Origin: Solirubrobacterales bacterium
Lineage (GTDB): Bacteria; Actinomycetota; Thermoleophilia; Solirubrobacterales; Solirubrobacteraceae
Assembly (NCBI GenBank): GCA_003132505.1
Contig: PKXY01000013.1
Coordinates: 22,212 to 80,718, forward strand
DNA: 58,507 nt
Direction: 5' to 3'
Both the position numbers and the translations under genes were made by a program. Each line of letters begins with the position of its first letter. Position 1 is the stretch's first letter. The notes beneath the pieces are model-generated. The model ran no database searches. It saw only the letters and a list, made by a program, of their open reading frames with translations, and was not told the DNA's origin. This document shows positions 48,804 through 57,293 of the stretch, in pieces.

Positions 48804-50692
48804 ACGTTCACCACCGCCGAGGCGTGCAGCACCTGGCCACTCGTGCCGATCGCCTCGACCATGACGTAAGGCCCCACCGTCGGTGCGCTGATCGCCGTCT
48901 CGAAGCCGCTGTCGGGATACGTGCCGACCGGCGCCAGCTGTTTCGCGGAGGCACCCGCTAGCACCGTCCAGCTGGCGACGTCGGTCGCCCCATTCCAGCT
49001 CACGTAAAGCGCGGTCATTCCACCAGACGGCGTCGCGTGGCTCACTGCGGGAGCAACGACCGGCTGCCCATTCCAGACGTAGCGATAGCCGCGGAAACTG
49101 CTCGTCGAGCCGACGAGCTCCATCGCGAACGTCAGTGCTCCGGTTGGTGAGAATTCTGACTCGATCCCGACCTGGCCCCAGCCGACGAACACGTCGCCGT
49201 TCGGCAGCTGCTGCAGGTTGCCCTGGCTGTCAGAGACGACGGGATGCCCGGAGATCTCGAGCTGGCGAGCGACGGTCGCGGTGTTGTTCTGAGTGTCCAG
49301 CGCGAGCTCGAGCCCGCGCGACTGGCTCGCCTCCAGCGGCGAGTCCTCGTTGTCGAACAGGCTGATCAGGTACTGCCCGGGTGTGCTGTCGGACACCATC
49401 TCCACATCGTGCTGCCAGGCAAAACGCGCCCCTGGACCGAGTGCGAACGTGCTGTGCTTGCCGCCGACCTGCCAGATGACCGCGCCGGTGACGCCATTCA
49501 GCAGGAAGCTCGTCCAGGTGTTGCGCGACGAGATCAGCAGGTCGCCGTTCGGCAGCGGATCGATCGAGTTGATGTGGAAGTAGTCGAGGACGCTCGAGCT
49601 CTGCGTGGGAATCGAGCTGTAGGTGTTCGAGATCGGGACGTGCGAGAGCGAATCCCACTCCCACATCACAAGGCCGGTCTTGATGTCGATCTCCTGCACG
49701 ACGCTGTCGTCGATCAGGCCGCTGCTCAGGCCGCCAACGCTATGGAGGTTCCAGTGAATCGGCGCATAGGCCGTGATGAAAGCGGTGTTCTGCGGTGTGA
49801 TCCGAAAGTCGTGCAGGTCCGCGTGCAGACCGTTGCTCGCGTAGACCTTGGCGATCGGCGTGTAGCTGCTGCTGTACATCTCGTCGACGCCCTGGCCGTG
49901 GAGCTCGATCGTGCGACCTTGCCACCAGGTCAACACCGGCTTCCCCTCGTAGGTCTGCACGTTGAAGTCGAACGCGCGCGATGGGTAGTGCGTCGGGTGA
50001 AACCATACGAGCGTCCCCGTCGGGCTGACGATCATCGGCCCCGCCCGACCGGGCCCCGAGTTCGGTGCGACGAAGATGTCGCCGAGCCCTTGGTCGGCGG
50101 CCGGTACGACGATCCTGACGGCCGGTGGCACGAGGTCGGGTCTCGAGTCGAAGTGCTGGACGTTTGTCGCTGTCTCAGTCTGCGGCTTCGATGGCGCCGA
50201 CTGCGGCAGCACGTAGGGATATGCCACATAGAAGTCAGTGCCGACACGCGCGGAGCTCGTGCCGGTCACGATCGTCGCCGTCACCGTGACCTTTTCGCCC
50301 GGCGTGAACGGCTTGTGCGGCAGGAAGCTGCCACCGGTGCCGGTCGAATAGGACTCCAGCTGGCCGTGGTGGATCCCGCTGCGTGAGCCCTTGACGATGA
50401 TGTCCTCGATGTCCTGAGAGGGTGAGCCGAGGAAGCTGATCTGCGTGTCTGGGAATGCGTCGGCAGTCCCGGGCATCGGCGACAACGTCTCAGTCGGAAG
50501 CGTTGCGCCGGTCGTGCCGCTCGGTCCGGTTGTGATTGCGTGGGCGAGTGTCGGCCACACGAGAGCAAGCGTTGCCAGTGCGCCCAGTCCTACGGTGAGA
50601 ACTCGCTGAGGCCGCGGCAAGCGATCCCGCGAACGGCGATCGTTGGCGCCCGGCGCGTACCGCTTTGTCGACACGATCGATTGCGCGAGCAC
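48800..50692 (-). CDS. Arylsulfotransferase (ASST)-family secreted protein
   Basis: 630 residues. A basic N-region and hydrophobic stretch (VLTVGLGALATLALVWPTLAHA) form the signal peptide; an alternative GTG at 50671 would also keep it. After a TTGPSGTTGATLPTE linker and an Ig-like N-terminal domain come beta-propeller repeats: MWEWDSLSHVP, NSIDPLPNGDLLISSRNTW, GAVIWQVGGKHS, AWQHDVEMVS. These are the typical ASST propeller blades. The catalytic His of classical ASST cannot be placed reliably, so sulfotransfer from aryl sulfates is inferred only from the fold. It overlaps the convergent lipoprotein gene by 4 bp. Confidence 0.85.
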   Translation of the reverse strand: MLAQSIVSTKRYAPGANDRRSRDRLPRPQRVLTVGLGALATLALVWPTLAHAITTGPSGTTGATLPTETLSPMPGTADAFPDTQISFLGSPSQDIEDIIVKGSRSGIHHGQLESYSTGTGGSFLPHKPFTPGEKVTVTATIVTGTSSARVGTDFYVAYPYVLPQSAPSKPQTETATNVQHFDSRPDLVPPAVRIVVPAADQGLGDIFVAPNSGPGRAGPMIVSPTGTLVWFHPTHYPSRAFDFNVQTYEGKPVLTWWQGRTIELHGQGVDEMYSSSYTPIAKVYASNGLHADLHDFRITPQNTAFITAYAPIHWNLHSVGGLSSGLIDDSVVQEIDIKTGLVMWEWDSLSHVPISNTYSSIPTQSSSVLDYFHINSIDPLPNGDLLISSRNTWTSFLLNGVTGAVIWQVGGKHSTFALGPGARFAWQHDVEMVSDSTPGQYLISLFDNEDSPLEASQSRGLELALDTQNNTATVARQLEISGHPVVSDSQGNLQQLPNGDVFVGWGQVGIESEFSPTGALTFAMELVGSTSSFRGYRYVWNGQPVVAPAVSHATPSGGMTALYVSWNGATDVASWTVLAGASAKQLAPVGTYPDSGFETAISAPTVGPYVMVEAIGTSGQVLHASAVVNV

Positions 50693-50802
50693 GAGATCTG
50701 TTCGGGTTCACTCCGTCACGATCCCCCGCCGGGCCAGTTTATCCGCTCACCAGGCGGCGCGCTCTCGGTGGAGGTGTGGCCGCCGACTCGACGGCGCGCT
50801 GG

Positions 50803-51813
50803 CTAGCGTGCGTCCGAGTGAGGTGCCACGCCCGCCTGCACGCGCTCGCGCACATAGGCGAGCTTCTCGATCACCGCTGGCGCAAGCGTGAAAGGGTAGA
50901 GGTCGTCCCGCCCCATGCCGCGGTTGAGCGCGTTCAGCGCGTACGTCAATGGCAGCCAGTCGGCGATGATCGCTTCGATTCCGGCGCCGGCGCCCAACTC
51001 CCCAAGCGGCGCGACACTCAGGGTAGGGTCCTGCGCGACGTCCGGGCCGGTCACGACGAGCCCGAACTCAGCCGCTGTCTGCAGCGTGTCGTGGATGTGA
51101 AGGTAGTGGCTGAACGTCTCCGCCCAGTCCTCCGCCGGGTGCATTGTCGCGTAGGCGCTCACGCAGCGCTCTCTCCAGTCGCTTGGCGGCCCATCGGCGT
51201 AGTGACGCTCGAGCGCGGCGTCGTAGCTCTCGCGCTCATTGCCGAACAGCGCACGGCAGCGCTCGAGCTCATCCGTACCCCTCTGCTCGACGAGCGCCGG
51301 CCAGTAGTAGTGGCCAATCTCGTGCCGGAAATGGCCGAGCAGCGTGCGATAGGGCTCACCGAGCTGCGTTCGCCGCAGCTCCCGGCGCGCGTCGTCTGAC
51401 TCGGCGAGATCGAGCGTGATCAGGCCGTCGTCGTGGCCGGTGACGACGGGTCGGTCGAGGCTCGACAGCAGATCGAAGCGGAGCTTGTCGTCGTCGATCG
51501 GGAGAGCGAGGTCGAGCAGCTCGAACAGCAGTCGCCGCTTCGCGCGCTCGGCCGCCGCGAACGCCTCGAGACCCGCACCATCGGCGTCATTCGGACGCGT
51601 CCGCGTCAGCCGGCAGCTCGCGCAGAGCTCGCCCTCCCGCTCCACGAGCCAGTTGCAGGCTGCAACCTCGGCCGCCGCGCAGCGCGGCCGCTCTCGTGGC
51701 GGCTCGAGCGCGAGCCGCTCGACGATGAACCCCTGCGGCGTACCGCAGCGCAGGCAGAGGCTGTTCTCGAAGAACAGGAGTTGACCGCAGACCTCGCAGG
51801 AGAACGCACGCAC
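50803..51813 (-). CDS. Putative zinc-binding metallopeptidase with N-terminal zinc ribbon
   Basis: 336 residues. The N-terminus is a zinc ribbon (FSCEVCGQLLFFENSLCLRCG) plus a second Cys pair (LCASCR). The metallopeptidase motif HEIGHYYW (HExxH) is followed by the third ligand region around EDWAETFSHYLHIHD. This is the putative zinc-binding peptidase family formerly called DUF2248. Members are soluble; the natural substrate is unknown. It is a single gene with 73 bp to the cytochrome operon on the same strand. Confidence 0.88.
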   Translation of the reverse strand: MRAFSCEVCGQLLFFENSLCLRCGTPQGFIVERLALEPPRERPRCAAAEVAACNWLVEREGELCASCRLTRTRPNDADGAGLEAFAAAERAKRRLLFELLDLALPIDDDKLRFDLLSSLDRPVVTGHDDGLITLDLAESDDARRELRRTQLGEPYRTLLGHFRHEIGHYYWPALVEQRGTDELERCRALFGNERESYDAALERHYADGPPSDWRERCVSAYATMHPAEDWAETFSHYLHIHDTLQTAAEFGLVVTGPDVAQDPTLSVAPLGELGAGAGIEAIIADWLPLTYALNALNRGMGRDDLYPFTLAPAVIEKLAYVRERVQAGVAPHSDAR

Positions 51814-51886
51814 CAGCGTTCGCTACCCGTCGCCCGGCGAGCCGACCAGCGGGATCGCTGCTCGTGGCCAGCCTGCGCGGCGTGCG

Positions 51887-52927
51887 TCAGGTCTCGGTCG
51901 GGCGGAGCGAGGGCAGCGCCGGCGCATCGTCGCCCGTGCGCGGAGGCTTGCTAGGCGCGCCCGTGGCGCTGTACCAATCACGCCAGATCAGCTTATAGAC
52001 CGGGATGCGTCGCGGGATCGAGCGGATTCCCGGAAGGAACGGAACCAGGATGAAGGCGGCGCTTAGCACGCCCATGATCGCCATCACGATCGCGTCGACG
52101 TTGGGCGAGGTACTGAGCCCCCCGATCTGGACCTGATACCAGAAGGTGTAGAGCCACAACCAGACCTGACCGGGATAGCTGCCGGTCTCGTTCATCATGC
52201 CCCACTGCGTGCCCTGAAGGTGCTGATAAGTGGCGCGATCGTCCAGCGCGCTGCCATCCTCGAGGAACAGGAGCGGCTTGGTGTAGTCGGTTTGGTAGAA
52301 CTGCTTGCTGGTCAGCAGGTCGCCGTCGAGCCCGCCGCTCTCGGCGAGCGCCAGTAGCGAGCTCATCATCGGCCCGACGGGCCCGTAGCTGCCGGCCGGC
52401 ACGGTAACGGCGCCGCCCTGCTTCTCGGTCGCCTTGCCGAGAGCGTTCGAGTACGCGTTGGTCCATGCCGCTTGGGTCTTGGCCGGCGCGTGCACGTACG
52501 TCGTGACGGCTGCCTGGAGCGCCGGGGCGTCGGGGATCGTACGCAGCGGCGCGATGATCAAGTCGTATTCGGCGTTGACGGGGTGGCTGACGCCGAGCCA
52601 CTGCTGGAGGTGTATGAACGCGAGCTGCTGGACAGAACCCGACTCGTGGTTGTACGGCGGCCCGTAGGTGGCGGTCTCGCTAGTGCCGTCGAGCTCGCTC
52701 AGCGCGGTCGTGACGAAGTCCGTCGGCATCGACCGAGACCAGCTCGCGATCGTTGACGGCGGCAGGTCGGGCGAGGAGAAGAGAATCGTCAGGATCACCG
52801 CGATCAGCATCACAACGCCGGTGGCGACCGAGACCTCCTTGACGATGTCGTATGGCCGATACGGGCCGTCGTAGTGTCGTGCAGCCTCGTTGAGTTCGGC
52901 GTTGGTGAGCCGCCCGCCGCGGAACAT
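51887..52927 (-). CDS. Membrane protein in the b6 cytochrome operon
   Basis: 346 residues, starting at ATG 52927 and overlapping the cytochrome b stop by one base (TGATG). One helix near the N-terminus (VSVATGVVMLIAVILTILF) anchors a large extracytoplasmic domain (about 60-240). Two helices near the C-terminus follow (VWLWLYTFWYQVQIGG, AIVMAIMGVLSAAFILVPFLPGIRSIPRRI). The last part resembles subunit IV/cytochrome b C-terminal helices, but no PEWY quinol-site motif is visible. I do not recognise a characterised family. It probably forms the second subunit of the cytochrome complex. Confidence 0.75.
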   Translation of the reverse strand: MFRGGRLTNAELNEAARHYDGPYRPYDIVKEVSVATGVVMLIAVILTILFSSPDLPPSTIASWSRSMPTDFVTTALSELDGTSETATYGPPYNHESGSVQQLAFIHLQQWLGVSHPVNAEYDLIIAPLRTIPDAPALQAAVTTYVHAPAKTQAAWTNAYSNALGKATEKQGGAVTVPAGSYGPVGPMMSSLLALAESGGLDGDLLTSKQFYQTDYTKPLLFLEDGSALDDRATYQHLQGTQWGMMNETGSYPGQVWLWLYTFWYQVQIGGLSTSPNVDAIVMAIMGVLSAAFILVPFLPGIRSIPRRIPVYKLIWRDWYSATGAPSKPPRTGDDAPALPSLRPTET

Positions 52928-53547
52928 CACTTCGCCGCGGCGTCGGCGACGCTGTCTGCCAACGGGATCGGCGGCACGATCCCGTGCCGGCGGACCAACA
53001 GGATGTGCAGCGACACGATCCCGATCACGAGAACCGGGAAGAGAAAGATGTGGTAGCTGTACATCTGGCCGACGTTCAGGACGTTGAAGAAGGATCCGAC
53101 GCCGAGCGAGTTCATCCCGTCCTTGCCCTGCGTGGCGATCCACTGCGAGTCGAAGTTCTGCTGCGACACGTAGCCGGTGAACGCAGTGGGGATCGCGATG
53201 ACGAACGCGACCGCGCCGGTCATCCAGACGCGGGCCCGGCCGCCACGCCACGCCGCCATCCAGAACTTGCCCCACAGGTGGATGACCATGAAGAAGAAGA
53301 ACAACTCCACCGACCAGAGGTGGATGCTGTTGAAGAAGTGGCCGATCGACTGGACGTGCCACCAGGCTGGGCCCTTCAGGGCGAGGATCGTGCCCGATGC
53401 GATGATCGTCACAAGCGCCCCGATCGTCAGGGCGCCGAAGAGGTAGATCGCCGAAGCCATATAGGCGGGCTGCGAGTCGGGCAGCAGGCGTTCCGGCGGC
53501 AGGTTGCGCAGTCCGAATTCGCGAACGCGAACGGTCCAGGAACTCAT
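52927..53547 (-). CDS. Cytochrome b6-like protein (N-terminal cytochrome b)
   Basis: 206 residues with four transmembrane helices. The ATG at 53547 follows GGAGG by 6 nt and overlaps the upstream gene (ATGA). Heme-ligand His pairs are in helix B (IHLWSVELFFFFMVIHLW, His-His spacing 14) and helix D (SYHIFLFPVLVIGIVSLHIL, spacing 15). The longer spacing in helix D is the cytochrome b6 type. It probably carries two b-type hemes and moves electrons across the membrane. No Rieske protein or cytochrome c is encoded next to it, which is unusual. Confidence 0.88.
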   Translation of the reverse strand: MSSWTVRVREFGLRNLPPERLLPDSQPAYMASAIYLFGALTIGALVTIIASGTILALKGPAWWHVQSIGHFFNSIHLWSVELFFFFMVIHLWGKFWMAAWRGGRARVWMTGAVAFVIAIPTAFTGYVSQQNFDSQWIATQGKDGMNSLGVGSFFNVLNVGQMYSYHIFLFPVLVIGIVSLHILLVRRHGIVPPIPLADSVADAAAK

Positions 53548-53723
53548 TTCTTGCCTCCAGGTCGCTTCGCGCCGGGGGCGCGCAGGAAGAGCGCAACCGC
53601 GAACACGATGAGCATCAGCACGATGACGACGAGGTTTGGCACCGACATCAGGAAGAAGTGCCAGTGCACGTAGTGCGCGGTGCCGTTCAGGTTGACGATC
53701 GAGCTGATGTCAAATCCGCGCAT
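53544..53723 (-). CDS. Small single-helix subunit of the cytochrome operon
   Basis: 59 residues from the ATG at 53723; AAGGA precedes it. An upstream TTG at 53759 is less likely. The N-terminus MRGFDISSIVNLNGTAHYVHW precedes one helix (PNLVVIVLMLIVFAVALFL) and a basic Lys/Arg-rich tail. It is first in a tightly coupled three-gene operon. It probably assembles with cytochrome b. I do not recognise a named family. Confidence 0.7.
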   Translation of the reverse strand: MRGFDISSIVNLNGTAHYVHWHFFLMSVPNLVVIVLMLIVFAVALFLRAPGAKRPGGKK

Positions 53724-53825
53724 CGATGGCATCCTTACCGCCCCAAGGTCCGCGATCAATGGCTCAAACGCATGTCGCGTACTCCACGCGGATGAAGATG
53801 CGTAGAAACCCGCAGCGTGGCGCCT

Positions 53826-54572
53826 TCAGCCCGAAAGGCGGAAAACGACAAGGCCCGTCGCGAGCAGTACGAAGGCGATCCAGAGCACCGAGAGGGCTCC
53901 GTCGAGTGGCGCGACGAGCCGCTCACGGGTCAGCTCGATGACGGTACCGTCGCTCAGTCGCTGCTGGCCGCTGACCTCGACCGTGCGGCGGCGCAGCTCG
54001 CGCACGGGGGTGCTGAGTCGACGCTGCGCGAGAAGGAAGAAGCAGCATGCGGCCGACACGAGCAGACCCGCGGGGCGAACGGTCAGGGCGTTGACGAAAT
54101 AGCCGGTGAAGGCCGAGAACCCTCCCCAGCCGACCGCGAGCCAGAAGTCATTGTGGAAGCGACCGCCGGCAAGCTCGAGGTTGTACGCCGGCACGAAGAG
54201 TCCCCCGAAGACGATCAGCGGTATCAGCAGCGGTGAGACGACGATGGCTGTCACGACCCCGATCGCGACCGCGCCGGCGAGGCCGATCGTCGCGAGGACA
54301 ACGAGCGTGCGCGTGGCGAGTTCTGTCTGCAGCGGTCGGCCGTGCAGCTCGTCGAGCGCGTGTGCGCTTACGCCGACGGCGAGTAAGAACGCACCCATCG
54401 TCGCGCCCAGACGCCACGCGTGAAGCGTCGGCGCGACCGCGGCACCAAGCGCCACCGTGGCGAGGTTCCACGCCGTGTAGGGGGGATGGAGCACCGTGAC
54501 GAGATCGCGCCAGCCGCCCGGGCGTAGCGCGTAGAACGCCGGGCGGTCTACCTCAGTCGGCGCGCTCTTCAC
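53826..54572 (-). CDS. Polytopic membrane protein, possibly UbiA-like
   Basis: 248 residues from the GTG at 54572, overlapping the methyltransferase gene by 20 bp; the longer frame to 54890 is only a shadow of the methyltransferase. About seven helices are visible. The segment GVSAHALDELHGRPLQTELA lies where UbiA prenyltransferases carry the first Asp-rich motif, but the NDxxD pattern is incomplete. Beside a UbiE-like methyltransferase, a role in isoprenoid-quinone or lipid modification is conceivable. The assignment is uncertain. Confidence 0.6.
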   Translation of the reverse strand: MKSAPTEVDRPAFYALRPGGWRDLVTVLHPPYTAWNLATVALGAAVAPTLHAWRLGATMGAFLLAVGVSAHALDELHGRPLQTELATRTLVVLATIGLAGAVAIGVVTAIVVSPLLIPLIVFGGLFVPAYNLELAGGRFHNDFWLAVGWGGFSAFTGYFVNALTVRPAGLLVSAACCFFLLAQRRLSTPVRELRRRTVEVSGQQRLSDGTVIELTRERLVAPLDGALSVLWIAFVLLATGLVVFRLSG

Positions 54573-55296
54573 TTCGCCTGCCCCACATGACGAGCCCGGC
54601 CCCGAAGCTCGGCCGCCGCTCGTGGACGTCCTCGATCCCGTTCGCCCGCCAGAGCGCCGCCGGGTCCGGCTCGCGCGCGTAGAGCTCCTCGATGCTCGGC
54701 CCGAGAAAGCGTCCGACTTCGAGCCACGCCGGCGAGACCATGCGGCCGAGCAGGGGCATGACGGCGCGCGTATGCACGCGCCAGAGCGCCCGGAGCGGAG
54801 CCTGAGACGGCACGCCGAACTCGACCATGCCGATCCGCCCACCCGGTTTGAGGACTCGCGCCAGCTCGCGCAGCGTCGCGCTTCGGTCATCGACGTAGCG
54901 CAGCAGGTAGGTGAATGTCAGAGCATCGAACTCACCGTCTTCGAACGGGAGCCGCTCCGCCTCACCGGTTACGAAGCGCACGCGGCGGGCGAGCTCGCCG
55001 GCGTGTGCGAGTCGGGTGCGTGCCACGCTGAGCATCGGCTCGCTCTGGTCGAGGGCTACGACCTCGCAGCCGCTCCGAGCAAGCGCTATCGCAACGAGTC
55101 CGGTTCCGGTCGCGACGTCGAGCACTCGCTCGCCCGGCCGCGGGGCGATCGTAGCCACGAGCATGCGCCGCCAGCGTGGATCCTGGCCGAAGCTCAGCAG
55201 GGCTCCCATCGCGTGGTAGTGGCGCGGCAGGCCAGCGAAGAGGTCAAGTGCCTGGTGCTTGCGCGCAGAGTCGTGAGTGTCCGAGATGGCTCCCAC
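54553..55296 (-). CDS. SAM-dependent methyltransferase, UbiE/MenG-like
   Basis: 247 residues. The SAM motif I is VLDVATGTGLVAIAL. Motif II is ALTFTYLLRYVDD. Post II KPGGRIGMVEFGVP is typical of UbiE/MenG. These enzymes methylate demethylmenaquinone or other quinones in the membrane interface. The N-terminus also resembles the UbiE pattern (LFAGLPRHYHAMGALLSFG). Overlap with the membrane-protein gene downstream suggests a shared pathway. MenG is possible but unproven. Confidence 0.83.
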   Translation of the reverse strand: MGAISDTHDSARKHQALDLFAGLPRHYHAMGALLSFGQDPRWRRMLVATIAPRPGERVLDVATGTGLVAIALARSGCEVVALDQSEPMLSVARTRLAHAGELARRVRFVTGEAERLPFEDGEFDALTFTYLLRYVDDRSATLRELARVLKPGGRIGMVEFGVPSQAPLRALWRVHTRAVMPLLGRMVSPAWLEVGRFLGPSIEELYAREPDPAALWRANGIEDVHERRPSFGAGLVMWGRRSEERAD

Positions 55297-55409
55297 CAGG
55301 CGCCTAGCCTACGCCCACGCCTCGGAGTCCGCCGGGCAGCTGGGTGCGACGGGATGGGCGCGGCTCGTGCCTGATGGCGCGCCAGCGGCGACACTACGAT
55401 GAGCCGAGA

Positions 55410-55961
55410 ATGAGCGAAACCGATCCGCCATCGCTTGCCGCCTCGCTGACGGCGTCGATCGTGCTCGACGAAGAGGGGCTCGGCAACGTCTGGCCGGTGT
55501 TCGGCGACTCGGAGCTCTTCGCGAGCGTGATCCAGGCGCTCGCCGCTCCGCTGCGCGGCGCCGTCGACAAGGTCGCCGGCATCGAATCGCGCGGCTTTGT
55601 TCTCGGCGCAGCGGTCGCCGGCCACCTCGGCGTCGGCTTCGTAGCGATCCGCAAGGGCGACGGCCTCTACCCGGGTGAGACGCTGAGCGCACGTACCGCC
55701 GCCGACTACCGCGGCCGTGAGCATGTATTCCGCCTCCAGCGAGCGGCTGTCAATGCCGGGGAGCGAATTGCGCTCGTCGACGACTGGTTCGAGACCGGCA
55801 GCCAAGGCTTGATCGGCCGGCGGCTGCTCGAGGACGCCGGAGCGATCTATGCAGGCGCGAGCATCATCATCGACCAGCTCAGCGACGCACGACGCGGCGA
55901 GCTTGCGCCGTGCCACTCACTCCTCGCCTCTGCGGCGCTGGAGCGGCCGGCGGCACGGTGA
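55410..55961 (+). CDS. Adenine phosphoribosyltransferase-like protein
   Basis: 183 residues from the ATG at 55410; TACGAT at 55395-55400 lies 9 nt upstream, so the mRNA may have a very short leader. The N-terminus before it is non-coding. The PRPP-binding loop reads ALVDDWFETGSQ, a variant of the VDD..ATGGT consensus. The region GIESRGFVLGAAVAGHLGVG and FVAIRKGDGLYPGE match APRT-type enzymes. It would salvage a purine base with PRPP. The Trp-Phe in the loop is unusual, so the base may differ. Confidence 0.83.
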   Translation: MSETDPPSLAASLTASIVLDEEGLGNVWPVFGDSELFASVIQALAAPLRGAVDKVAGIESRGFVLGAAVAGHLGVGFVAIRKGDGLYPGETLSARTAADYRGREHVFRLQRAAVNAGERIALVDDWFETGSQGLIGRRLLEDAGAIYAGASIIIDQLSDARRGELAPCHSLLASAALERPAAR

Positions 55962-56061
55962 GCCGCCGCGATCAAAGCGCATTGCCCCGCGTTGCCGGCT
56001 TGCCCTAGGCCTGGCAGGAGCAGCTGGCTCGAACTGTGCGCGCCGCCGCTGAGCACGGCGA

Positions 56062-56090
56062 TGCGGATGAGAGGACTCGAACCTCCACAG
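56062..56090 (-). other. 3'-end fragment of a tRNA gene (possible att scar)
   Basis: On the minus strand the T stem-loop GGAGG-TTCGAGT-CCTCT is followed by CATCCGC and A, as a tRNA (Leu-like) acceptor 3' end. The matching 5' acceptor GCGGATG, D arm and anticodon are not found within 200 bp. Such 3' fragments are left at attachment sites when an element integrates in a tRNA gene. No integrase is visible here. Confidence 0.5.
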
Positions 56091-56205
56091 AGTTACCTCC
56101 ACACGGACCTGAACCGAATCGAGGCCCCGTAGATGCGTCCCGGGGCGTCCAATATGTCCAAATTGCGGGGTTCTGAGGACGCATTTGACGCCCTGGAATG
56201 TTCGG

Positions 56206-56227
56206 ATGTTGTCACGATGTTGTCACG
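56206..56227 (+). repeat. 11-bp tandem repeat ATGTTGTCACG x2
   Basis: ATGTTGTCACG occurs twice in direct tandem, 40 bp before the GTG of the gene at 56267. It may be a regulator or recombinase binding site. It is too short for more to be said. Confidence 0.6.
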
Positions 56228-56266
56228 GCGGGTCGTCGCGTCTGACCACGTTGCGAGGCTTGGAGC

Positions 56267-56569
56267 GTGCCGTACGAGCGAACGATTGAGATCGCCGTCA
56301 GCGACCTTGTCACGGTCCGCTTCAGCCAATCTGGTCGCCCGATCGAGCGCTACTCGGTCGTGCTCCTAACGCTGGACGACGACGGCTGGCGGACGGTGCG
56401 CGTCTACGACAACCATCTCGGTCCCCACCACATGCACCGATACACTCGTAGCGGCGGGAAGCAGGAGCCGGAGGCGTTTCACGCTGGCACGACCAACGAA
56501 GCAATCCCGGCTGCCATTGCCCACCTGAAGGCTCATTGGGAGGCGATCATCAAGTCATGGAACGTCTAG
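56267..56569 (+). CDS. Small hypothetical protein, first of an overlapping pair
   Basis: 100 residues, GTG start. Beta strands (TIEIAVSDLVTVRFS, IERYSVVLLTLDDDGWRTVRVYDNH) are followed by a His-rich turn (LGPHHMHRYT) and a C-terminal helix (IPAAIAHLKAHWEAIIKSW). It could be a DUF7718-type protein; I am not certain. The next gene starts 13 bp before its stop, so the two are translationally coupled. The neighbourhood next to a tRNA scar suggests a mobile origin. The function is unknown. Confidence 0.7.
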   Translation: MPYERTIEIAVSDLVTVRFSQSGRPIERYSVVLLTLDDDGWRTVRVYDNHLGPHHMHRYTRSGGKQEPEAFHAGTTNEAIPAAIAHLKAHWEAIIKSWNV

Positions 56570-56940
56570 CCCACACCAAGAACACCCCGGCTACTGACTC
56601 TTCGTTCGAGCTGCTCTCGCGCATCGCCGTCGACTCGCGCAGCGATGAGCGCTATCCGGACGGGACTGTGTTGGTGCCGGCCGACTCGCCTGACGCCTCG
56701 CTGGTGCTCTCGCGCGCGATCCGCGAGCGCCGGCCGATCGCACTGGTGTTCTCGGACGGCTCGGACGTCGTCGCACGACCCCCCGAGGCCGACGGCCTAG
56801 CGCTCGTCATTGTGATCTCCCTGATGTGGCTCGCCGACTTGGTGGCTCGCAAGCGCGATCGACCGACCTTCGTGCCTCGCGAATGGGTCACCGAGTTCCA
56901 CGCCGCACCCGCCCGGCGAGAAGCCGCAGTCGTCAGCTGA
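56557..56940 (+). CDS. Small hypothetical protein, second of an overlapping pair
   Basis: 127 residues from the ATG at 56557, which overlaps the upstream gene by 13 bp. The N-terminal half is polar (FELLSRIAVDSRSDERYPDG). A central segment IRERRPIALVFSDGSDVVARP and a hydrophobic helix ALVIVISLMWLADLVAR suggest membrane association. I do not recognise a family. With its partner it has the size and coupling of a toxin-antitoxin or immunity pair, but no motif supports this directly. Confidence 0.65.
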   Translation: MERLAHTKNTPATDSSFELLSRIAVDSRSDERYPDGTVLVPADSPDASLVLSRAIRERRPIALVFSDGSDVVARPPEADGLALVIVISLMWLADLVARKRDRPTFVPREWVTEFHAAPARREAAVVS

Positions 56941-57293
56941 GCCTCAAGCGATCGACGTAGTCCGGTCGAACGGAACGCGATCCCTGATCTCGGCGGGCGG
57001 CGTCGAGGCTGTTTCACCGTTGGGTGATACTGTCTGATGCGAGCGAAGCGAGCGGCTGACAGTAGTTGGCGTTTGAAGATGGCGGGGAGGTTTGGGGGGC
57101 GGTGGCTGGTGTTTGCGTAGTGGAGGCGGTGTGGTGTTGGGGCGGTGAGCAAGGCGGGCTGGAGCCGTCAGACAGCGCGGTTGGCGAGAAGTAGACAGTC
57201 CACCGCCGGCGCGGCGCCGGCGGTCTCTATCGCGCTCAGCACGAGCGCTCGATCCTGCCGGCCCGCGAGCGATGCGGTCGTCCTTGGAGCGGC
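56941..57293. other. 353-bp stretch without a gene
   Basis: It has short direct repeats (GCGAGC twice around 57040) and a G/T-rich plus strand from 57080 to 57170. No RNA or protein gene was recognised. Confidence 0.4.

Larger units (their letters stand above)
55962..56266. other. 305-bp region with a tRNA scar and a tandem repeat
   Basis: No protein gene is seen between the phosphoribosyltransferase and the gene at 56267. It contains the tRNA 3'-end fragment and an 11-bp tandem repeat listed separately. Confidence 0.5.

Noticed and set aside
56093-56266. Possible integrase end on the minus strand beside the tRNA fragment
   Set aside because: The frame has no tyrosine-recombinase motif; only the tRNA fragment itself supports an attachment site.
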